In this document: piece after piece, positions 1-6,870 of the stretch
Position numbering within the stretch: the stretch's first letter is position 1
Layout of the letters: each line of letters begins with the position of its first letter
NCBI GenBank assembly: GCA_022592435.1
Contig: JABYQS010000982.1
Location: forward strand, 1 to 10,257
From: Cerioporus squamosus
Taxonomy: Eukaryota > Basidiomycota > Agaricomycetes > Polyporales > Polyporaceae
Length of the DNA: 10,257 nucleotides
Reading direction: 5' to 3'
Notes under the pieces: generated by a model
Database searches by the model: none
What the model was told of the DNA's origin: nothing
The model's input: only the letters and a program-made list of their open reading frames with translations
Position numbers and translations under genes: made by a program

Positions 1-185
1 AGTCTATCGAATATTCACAGCTGGCCTGAGGCTAACTGCCGCTGCTGACTGCAATGTCGCTGGGACTCGGAGGACGAACGACGAGAAGCAGGCTGGAGCA
101 TGATGCTGCAAACATGGCTGAGGCCAAGTGGGACGACTCTGATTATTCCCGCGTCGACCTGTAAGCGCACGCCTCGGACCGAAAG
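1..185. other. Left edge, downstream of U6; no gene supported
   Basis: This stretch lies 3' of the U6 gene. A plus-strand acceptor-like cag at 18-20 is followed by a short open frame that closes at a tga at 101-103, and a 36-codon ATG frame runs 54-164. Either could be the last exon of a gene outside the window, but neither has a recognisable motif. On the minus strand, about 40 nt past the U6 T-run, there is a weak 7-of-10 match to a Pol III B box. Fungal U6 genes can have a downstream B box, but this match is too poor to call. Confidence 0.3.
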
Positions 186-250
186 AAAATAAATATTGAG
201 ACCCGTAGGTCTACCACTCCGGGAAAGCGTGTCATCCTTGTGCAGGGGCC

Positions 251-281
<31 letters not shown>

Positions 282-305
282 TTCGTATGTCACCCCGAAG
301 GGGAC
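186..305 (-). ncRNA. U6 spliceosomal RNA
   Basis: U6 is the catalytic RNA of the spliceosome; it pairs with U4, then with U2 and the 5' splice site. Reading the minus strand from 305, the sequence opens with a stem closed by a C(UUCG)G tetraloop (305 to about 289). It continues into the nearly invariant core with the ACAGAGA box (267-261), the AGC catalytic triad (255-253) and the internal stem-loop region ending in GGAUGACACGC. The core is uninterrupted, so there is no mRNA-type intron of the kind known in some yeast U6 genes. The 3' part diverges from the human pattern: a five-pair hairpin with a C(UACG)G loop sits at 212-199, before a T4 run at 189-186 that would stop RNA polymerase III. 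The total of about 120 nt is slightly long for U6, and the exact 3' end is inferred. A TATAAG lies only 3-8 nt upstream of the 5' end, not at the usual -30. Confidence 0.95.
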
Positions 306-644
306 AACTTATAGTCGACAGAGTCGGGGACGGCACATGGCGCTTTTGCATTTTGTTCAGTTTGCGGGTGAGCCTCCAGCGCCAATATGCCCGCACTGGA
401 CGGACGCGGACAACATCGCCTCTAGTAAGTATACAGTACCCTACCGTCCTCCCAAGTTCCAGCGCAGCGCGCAAGATCTGCCCCAATATACGTGATGGTA
501 TGTATGATATTTGAACATGTAGTAATAGTGTGCCCGAACATCCCAAACCAGCCTACGTCTCAATTCTCATACACTAATCCAGGTCCGACAGCGACCGCTG
601 CTTAAAACATCCACTCGTACGGCGCGGTGCTAACGGGCGTCATC
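306..644. other. U6 upstream region and gene A 3' flank; no gene
   Basis: No convincing reading frame is present; the overlapping frames around 232-546 have no motif and are shadows. The part next to 305 should hold the U6 promoter on the minus strand, but no clear TATA at -30 is visible. The part near 630 is the far end of the repeat tract: in the Ser/Thr frame of the minus strand, a stop codon lies at 632-630. Confidence 0.5.
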
Positions 645-863
645 GTGGCAGACCGAGCTACTCGTCGCGGTGAAGGTGCTTGCGTCCGTGGCAGCTACCG
701 AGCTACTCGTCGCGGTGAAGTGTTGCGTCCGTGGCAGCTACCGAGCTACTCGTCGCGGTGAAGGTGCTTGCGTCCGTGGCAGCTACCGAGCTACTCGTCG
801 AGGTTGAGGGAGCTTGTGTCCGTGGCAGCTACCGAGCTACCCGCGGCGAGGGAACTCGCGTCT
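645..863. repeat. 45-bp tandem repeat, five imperfect copies
   Basis: Five head-to-tail copies begin with gtggcag at 645, 688, 731, 776 and 822. Copy lengths are 43, 43, 45, 46 and about 42 bp, and a sixth, degenerate copy may start at 864. Copy 3 (731-775) is the cleanest 45-bp unit. On the minus strand one unit encodes a Ser/Thr-rich 15-residue repeat (DASTFTATSSSVAAT), which fits the low-complexity C-terminus of gene A. Because several copies differ by lengths not divisible by three, the Ser/Thr frame is not continuous across the tract and minus-strand stop codons appear in it (for example 793-791). On the plus strand the same unit gives an open Ala/Val/Leu-rich frame, regarded here as a shadow. 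Confidence 0.9.
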
Positions 864-3374
864 GCGGCAGAGAAGCGGTGGAAGTCGCAGTGTCACTTGC
901 CGCGGTGCTTGCATACGGGTTGACACCTTCACTTCGAGAGCAGTGGGGCAGTAGGCGTCGCGCGGCAATGAGATCACTGCCGTTGAATGTATCTGACGTA
1001 TCCGCGCTTGTCGTGCTAGAGGGTCCGACGTCGTCGACGCCGAAGCTGATGCCGTCATTGACCCAGGCATAACAGTAGCGGAAGCCGTGCTCATGCTGCC
1101 GTCGGTCGACGCCGTCGCCGTAGCCATAACAGTACTGGTATCACTCGCCCCAGAGGATATCGCCAGAGAGCTGCTAAGAGACGTCAACGAGTCGGTGGCA
1201 CTGGAAGTTGGGGAAGAGGACGAGTCGACTGTGGTCGATGACATCGACGAGGCCGGCGAGCTTGAAGGCGTAATCGTATCCGATGCTGAGGGGTCTCCGT
1301 CCTGCACAGTTGACTGATGTATCTTCACCTCCGGAGCCATAGGAGTGAAGCGCATTGTCACATTCTGCGTGTTGTCGAGTGCTTCCGCTGTGAAGGTTTT
1401 GGGTAGCGCGAAGCGCGTTGGCGGTCGTCGAGTAGCCTCGTCGAAGTCATCGCTGAGAGCCTCTTGGGAGAGGGTTGTGACATTCGTATCGCTACCACCG
1501 GCCGGAGAAGAGGGATAGACGTCGCCGCCATCTGCAACGGTCGAGTTCCGAGACGCGCCGGGGTCGCTGCCATCCGTGCGGCTGTCCTCCCCGTCGTCCT
1601 CGCCATCGAACCACATTGGACGAACGATTCCAGTACCTGGCTCGTAAGCGAAGATCTGGCTCTTGTGGGCATCTCCGGATGAACAATTCTGGGCCGTCAT
1701 CGCAGATGGAGCCGAAGGTCGTGGATCGAAGGTGGCACAGTACCGCTCAAGCTGCGCACTGTCTGCGACAAACACGTCTGTCATGAGCATTACGGGAATG
1801 TACGCGCTTGAGGCAGTCGAGTTGTTCGGGGTACCAGTAGAGTCGGAGGAGGAGTTGGATGGGGTGGAAGGGTCGGTCGCGTTGGAAGCCAACTTGACGA
1901 GGTACATCGGACTATGATCTGCCTCCGACGCGTTGAGCATGAAGGAGGAAGCGTTATCATCGTCAGGGCTGGTAGAACCATCCGGACTCGCTACGACCAG
2001 GGACGCGATCCTCTTCCCTTGGGGCGCATCGTCACTGGGACTCTGCGTCTCATCGTTAGCGCAGTCTTCCAAACACATAACAACACATACCATGATATCT
2101 ATCGTCCCGGGAGCGCCAGTGCCCTGATCGTCCCGCTTGACGTGAATATTCGCCTGAAGTGCACGACGGGGTGGTCGGGAATGCTCTGGTTCTACCCGGT
2201 AGATCGTCCCGCTGTTTCCGGAGATGACCGTGGCGGGAGAACGCGCTCCAGGTTGCCTGCGATGGATGTTAACATTGTCATTATCACCATTGACGACGAC
2301 TCTATGACGGTGGTCGTCGTTGTGGTGGTGGTGGTGATGAGGCTCCGGCGCAGGCTCACGGCGAGTGGGGGCACGCTCCCTATGGCCTGTAGCACCTGCC
2401 GGGTGGCCGTGGCGACGGTGAGGAGGTGGGTACCGACGATGCAAGTTGACATTGTCGTCGTTTCCAGACACGTCAACCTTGGGGCGGTTGTGGTGGTTGT
2501 GGTGGTCGTGATGGTGAGGGTCTCGTGATACGAGACTGGCAGCCCCAAGAGAGCGTTCGTCCATGTGGATGCGATCATCGTCGCCTGTCACGACGACATC
2601 GGCGCGGTCGTCGTGATGGTGGTGGTGGTGGTGGTGGTGGCGACGTCTGTCAACTCGAGGAGGGAGTGTGTCGACCTTGTGCACTGATACGCCACGAGTG
2701 TTCATCCACAGACTCCTCATACGAGCCACGGGGTCGACTGCCCAGACATCCCGCTAGAATTCAACGAGCGTCCATGTGAGACCATAACTACGTGCAGGAT
2801 ATTGCGTAGAACTCACCGCCTCCTTCGCCGCATGCTTCTTCGACCCGCTCGCTCCGCCATCATCAACGTCCTCTTCAGAGTCAGACAGCTTCTTGTAACC
2901 ATGCTTGGACATAGCGGCCGGGAGAGGCATTGTGGGCGTCGGTTTCCTCGTCTTGGCACTGGCAGTGGAAGTCTTCTGATGACGCGACGGATCGTGACCC
3001 TTGGAGCTGTCCTGGCTGTCGCCATCGCCTTGAGCGTCATGGCTGGTGGTTGTAACGTCGTGGATGACGCCTTCCTTCCTCGAGTGACGAGCAGTTAGCG
3101 TTGTCTGTACCTCCGAGGGCTCCCGAATCGCAACCGCGGCAGCACTGGCTGAAGGAGGGAGGACTGTCACCGCCGCGATGGAGGACAGAGCAGCAAGGAC
3201 GGTTAAAACGTGAAGAAAGGACGACCTTGTGGAGAGAGGACCTAGAGACGCTACTGGAGTGGGTGTATGTGCGGGAAGGTGGGCTGGAAGAGGGATGCTG
3301 TATACGACGCAGTCGTGGGGCGTGCGAAAGCGATGAAGCTGCGACAGCAAAGACCACCGGGGCCTCGAAAGCAA
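837..3374 (-). CDS. Gene A: unrecognised secreted His-tract, Ser/Thr-rich protein
   Basis: The product is not recognised. The exon model is: exon 1 to 2817; intron 2816-2754 (63 nt, GTGAGT...CTAG); exon 2 2753-2091; intron 2090-2043 (48 nt, GTATGT, branch GCTAAC, CAG); exon 3 2042-837. Both junctions keep the frame, giving about 808 codons counted from 3374. In order the protein has: a hydrophobic signal-peptide-like segment (about 3218-3131); a Ser/Thr/Lys-rich linker; three His tracts, each followed by a V-x-V-x-G-x-D-D motif; a middle part with many N-x-S/T sequons, few cysteines and the motif SQIFAYEPGTGIVRPMWF; then an Asp/Ser/Thr-rich tail. Secretion and glycosylation are inferred. No ATG lies upstream in this frame between 3374 and the signal segment; the first in-frame ATG is at 2930, behind it. 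The bounds given are those of the open frame. Near position 1030 the Ser/Thr-rich composition jumps to another frame, and a candidate intron (916-862) would join the tail to the repeat frame, so the true stop could be at 837, 829, 791 or 630. Confidence 0.7.
2196..2639 (-). repeat. His-tract plus V-x-V-x-G protein repeats in gene A
   Basis: Three protein-level repeats lie at 2639-2553, 2516-2433 and 2339-2256, with a weaker fourth lacking histidines at 2246-2196. Each starts with a histidine-rich run (nine consecutive His in the first, six in the third, His/Asn/Asp mixed in the second). A conserved strand-like core follows: DVVVTGDDDRIHMDER, KVDVSGNDDNVNLHRR and RVVVNGDNDNVNIHRR. The weak copy reads ATVISGNSGTIYRV. 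The His runs are near-pure CAC/CAT trinucleotide tracts, seen as gtg/atg repeats on the plus strand, so they can change length by slippage. His tracts suggest metal binding, and the alternating V-x-V-x-G-(N/D) pattern suggests beta strands; both are inferences. Confidence 0.8.
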
Positions 3375-3389
3375 AGTGGGTAGTGGAAG

Positions 3390-3445
3390 GGAAGAAGGGG
3401 GGCGAAGGAGTATCGACCGCGGGGGGTGCGGTTTATGTATTCTCG
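3390..3445 (-). promoter_or_regulatory. Probable gene A promoter
   Basis: On the minus strand an AT-rich ATACATAAAC element (3440-3431) sits in GC-rich surroundings. It is followed by a long pyrimidine-rich stretch (about 3420-3370), a layout common at fungal transcription starts. It lies about 210 bases upstream of the signal-like segment of gene A. The TATA match is weak. Confidence 0.3.
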
Positions 3446-3836
3446 GGAAGCGAGCAGAAGAGCAGTTGAGGATGACAGTTGCTTAATACAGAAATGCAAT
3501 TACCTTTCTCGGAACTGCCCCAAATGGCCCCGCCTCACCGCGAGTCCATCCTCCGCAGAGATCAGGTCGACCGCGAGAGTATGTTTTATTTAATGTGAAG
3601 GAGCGCATTCTGGCCAAAAATATGCAACGCGTTAAAGCAATTCATGGCGGGGGACAACAGTAGAGACAATCTACCGGGGAGCATACAACAGGCGCTGGGT
3701 GACGGAGGACCCTTCACCAAGCGCACTCGACGGAGTCGACAGCAGGATGTTGTCAGGTACACATGTGACCGAGTCCGGGACAACTGCACATTCGTTTCAA
3801 GTGCGCAATCAAGAAAAGAGAGCTCGAACAACGCGG
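3446..3836. other. Intergenic region between genes A and B
   Basis: This is upstream of gene A and downstream of gene B, both on the minus strand. The only minus-strand ATG near gene A is at 3549; it opens a four-codon frame that could be a tiny first exon (a GTGAGG follows), but no specific acceptor is supported. Open frames at 3586-3831 (minus) and 3644-3950 (plus) have no recognisable motif and are treated as chance. No Ser/Thr tail like that of gene C follows the gene B stop. Confidence 0.45.
3585..3590 (-). promoter_or_regulatory. Possible polyadenylation signal of gene B
   Basis: AATAAA is read on the minus strand about 247 nt past the gene B stop codon. Fungal poly(A) signals are loose, and the distance is on the long side, so this is only a candidate. 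Confidence 0.25.
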
Positions 3837-5863
3837 TCAGTCGTGCCCGACATATGGCGCACAGACGTTGGGGTCATGCACCGCGGATGGGTCGGTCGTA
3901 AGATATCCACGCTTGACACCATCCAAGTACGACCTATGAGAGCGGTATGACAACGTAAATAAATGTCTCCACGCGTGGTAGATGCCAGTCAGTACATACC
4001 ACTGTCGGGACAGATCACCCGCGTCGTCCGAGATCTCTGTCTTGAAGTTCCAGAACTGAACACGGTGTTCAGCGCCCAGGGAGAAAGGCAGTACTGTAGC
4101 GTCACTCACAATCCACCCGCGTCCCTGAGAGTACGCTAGCTTCTGTGCGTCGGCCCACTTATACAGGAACTCATCCGACGCATCAAATTGCGTCGGCAGG
4201 CCCCACTCCCCAAACCATAGAGGCGAGTCGCCGAGAGCAGCGTCGTCCTGCACGCGCTGCAGGTTGCATATGCTAGTGAGGTATGCGTCCTCGTTCGGAT
4301 CGGCTACGCCCTGGTGTAATACTGTAAGCACAACCTGGCAGGGAGAGGTCGGGACACTTACACCGAAGCTGTAGTACAAGTGATTGTCGTAACCCATCGG
4401 ACCAATGGCGACGTCAGCTGGGTTCGGAGGGTTGTTGAATTGCCAGTTGACGTCCATGAAGCTACCAGTACGTCATACGAGTATAAATGTTGGAAGGTAC
4501 ACACGTACACTGCGGAGCTAACACTCACTTGGCTACCAGAGGTTGCCGTTTCCTAGACAGGGCGAAGTCAAGTCGGAAGTCGAGTTGCTGAGCTACCTCG
4601 ACAAGAATGGGGACTGAGCTCAGAAGCGCTGTCTTCACTTCAGAACTCATCGTCTTCGAGCTTCCCACAGAAGCAGAGATCGCTGCAGTGACGTTCGTCG
4701 ACGACACCTTCGCGTCGGCCCCGAGGTCGAAGACTGCGTCGCCTACGCCAAGGATGGACTCCACCGCACGAATTGTCTGGACAAATTGTCTTTGGACTGC
4801 GAATCTCATGTTAGGTCATCAGAATGGAGTAGATCCACGCAAATGGAACACCTACAGTCGCCATAACCGGGAGTCTGCGTAGCGTCCATGATCGGCTCGT
4901 TAACGGCCTCAATAGCGAACACGGACTGGAAGTCGGAGTCGAGATGTGATATGGCAGTCATGACCGCAGTCCAAACAAGAGCACGCCGATAGTTATAGGA
5001 CGTCTGCATAACAGGATAAGCTTGTCGAACAGGTTGTATGAAGAGCGTCGGATACTGACATAGAACTCGACGTCAGAGGTACAGTGGCCGGTGAACGCTT
5101 GGTCGGCCGTCTGGACACCAGGGAGCGCATGATGGTCGAGGATCACGCTGATACCTGCCTCCTGAAGCATTCGAACACCTCGTTGCTTAGAACGCACATG
5201 AGCGATCGTTCCCTCCGAGGATTTTGATACTCACCAGATGCACGATGCCACCGCGAGGAAAGTACCTCAGTTTTGCGATCGACGAGGCGCTCGACAATCC
5301 AGTAGCCAAGCTGCAACGGAGATGAACCAATCCATACTACCGATGACATGCGCCCGAATGCACTCACGGGGATGCGGACTGTGTTGATACCGACCGCCTT
5401 CAACGCATCGACATCGGCCTGGTTGAACCACGTGGACCTACGATATTGGATGAGTCAAGGCAGCGTACAGGTATCACAATAGCACCTACCAATGTTTCTC
5501 GAACTTCGCGTCAGCGGTGGTCCTTGCCCGTAGGTTTGAACGAACGAGCTGACATTCACGATCAACGATCAGCGACCGAGACAACTGCGGAATGAGAAAA
5601 GCGCTTACAACTCCGAGCCAATGCAGTCTGAACAGCAGTTCGAATCACCACCCATGTCCGACCATTCTGGACGCAGCAGCAATGCATGAGTTGGCCCTGC
5701 ACAAACGATCTCGCATGAAAAACCATGTACCTTGGGGTAACATCCAAGGCTCCAGCACCAGCCATGACCCGAGGTTGACACCATGAATCTTTTCAGGGAT
5801 GGCCGCCCTCGCGTGAAGGAGCGCGGCCGAACAAAAGATGCCCAATGTCGCCAATGACCACAT
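3837..5863 (-). CDS. Gene B: secreted GH5 beta-glucanase, two frame breaks
   Basis: Retaining GH5 hydrolase of the fungal exo-beta-1,3-glucanase type, predicted to cut beta-glucan at the wall or outside the cell. The exons are 5863-5731, 5666-5609, 5548-5490, 5437-5368, 5310-5235, 5185-5060, 5003-4856, 4796-4529, 4461-4362, 4310-4110, 4055-4000 and 3933-3837. The 11 introns are 49-67 nt; the branch CTAAC before exon 8 is textbook. About 463 residues are expected. Visible parts are: a signal peptide (about residues 1-21); GVNLGSWLVLEPW (from about 28); GINTVRIP/LGYWIVE (about 99-114); ILDHHALPG; the acid/base Glu of VNEP (about 210); the nucleophile Glu of WFGEWG (about 381); and FWNFKTE near the end. 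Exon 3 lacks one base (about 5519), between a frame reading SFVQTYGQG and one reading TADAKFEKHW. Exon 5 has one extra G (about 5266), before a frame reading YFPRGG. Read literally, the frame stops in exon 4. An in-frame ATG at 5947 abuts the TATA element, so the ATG at 5863, directly before the signal peptide, was chosen. The family call is firm; substrate and functionality are not. Confidence 0.85.
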
Positions 5864-5947
5864 ACTGTCCAAGTCGGCGCAGGGTCGAGAAGAGAGGATG
5901 TGGGCGACGATGCAAGAATGACACCACGCAACTGAGCCACGCACCAT

Positions 5948-5953
5948 CTTATA
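5948..5953 (-). promoter_or_regulatory. TATA box of gene B
   Basis: TATAAG is read on the minus strand 85-90 nt upstream of the chosen start codon. A pyrimidine-richer stretch follows that could hold the transcription start about 30 nt downstream. The spacing matches the similar element ahead of gene C. Confidence 0.5.
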
Positions 5954-5987
5954 CCAATTCAACAGCCTCCGAAGCCCGTCGGTCCTC

Positions 5988-6003
5988 GCGCGTACGTACG
6001 CGC
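5988..6003. repeat. Perfect 16-bp palindrome in gene B promoter
   Basis: gcgcgtacgtacgcgc is its own reverse complement over 16 bases. It lies about 40 bp upstream of the gene B TATA element, where a site for a dimeric regulator would be plausible. No protein is identified from the sequence. Confidence 0.6.
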
Positions 6004-6870
6004 ACCATGTTCCATCGCAGCGGGCGAAGAAGAGGAACTCGGCGCGGGCCAATCGACGGCGCCCTCGTCATCGCGAGCGTGCTATCGAGCGGTCCGACGG
6101 AGCTATGGAAGGGCGCTATTGTGTCTCGGTGAGCATCGCGTGGTCGTGATTCGAGGCTGAACGGACGTTCTGCGCGACGGAGGAGGACAAGAAAGACGCG
6201 GCGCGCGTCGGCGCGTATGCACGTCCAGGGACAACGCCACCACGCGACCTTCCCCGCGCCGGTCAAGTGACCACACCTCTCCGTTTCGACGACCATGTCC
6301 GCAAACCAGCTGAGCTGTTGGACGCGCGCCCTTACGAGATTCTCGTTTCACTAGAATCTTCCACATGCTCGCTGTCCTCGCCGACGCTTCGCTAACACAC
6401 TCAGCTCGGTGGACTGCCTCCGAAATCCGTCGTCGCGAGCGGTCAAAGAGAGGTTCTCGAAGGTCACCTGAGAAGATGCCGGTGTCGCAATAGCAAAGGA
6501 TTGTGCCCGCGCAGGGGAGTACCTGAAGAATCCGAATACGTGACCTTCGGTATCTGCTGGTGTAGCTCTGCCTTATTCAAGGTGCGCGTGCAGTTCAAAG
6601 AAGGGCCCGCATGCACTGACGGACAGAGACATCACTGCCGCCTCTTCCGACGGAGTCCTGCATTCGAAAGATTGGAGTGAGCTGGAATGAATGAGGTGAG
6701 TATCGTACCATATGGGTTGACCTTGGCACTACATATCTGAACTCCGGTCGAGACGCGCCGCGCGTCGCGAAGAGCTATATTGAAAGAACGTGATACAGTG
6801 AGCGTACGTATATAGAGGCTGTAAGCTCGGATATAGGGCGAGCATGAGAGATGGATATGGTGGTCTATGG
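6004..6870. other. Gene B upstream region and gene C 3' flank
   Basis: No gene is supported. The long minus frame at 6296-5949 is Arg/Pro-rich and motif-free, and its ATG is not followed by any recognised domain. The minus frame that carries part of the gene C Ser/Thr tail stays open to 6632, so the transcript of the gene C remnant may reach that far, but composition beyond about 6870 no longer looks like the tail. No tRNA-like or repeat structure was seen. Confidence 0.4.

Noticed and set aside
120..165. Possible Pol III B box downstream of U6
   Set aside because: Only about 7 of 10 positions match the consensus, which is expected by chance in this length.
15..546. Overlapping frames on both strands across the U6 gene
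   Set aside because: They overlap the U6 RNA and have no protein motif; the RNA explains the conservation.
731..1072. Plus-strand frame with an Ala/Val/Leu-rich repeat
   Set aside because: It is the antisense of the Ser/Thr-encoding tandem repeat of gene A and loses any pattern outside the repeats.
1914..2528. Plus-strand frame with long valine runs
   Set aside because: The Val runs are the complement of the His (CAC/CAT) tracts of gene A; no independent evidence for a gene.
3644..3950. Plus-strand frames opposite the gene B 3' end
   Set aside because: No motif, and partly antisense to well-supported gene B exons.
5949..6296. 115-codon minus frame upstream of gene B
   Set aside because: Arg/Pro-rich with no domain, and it overlaps the gene B promoter; GC-rich DNA gives such frames by chance.
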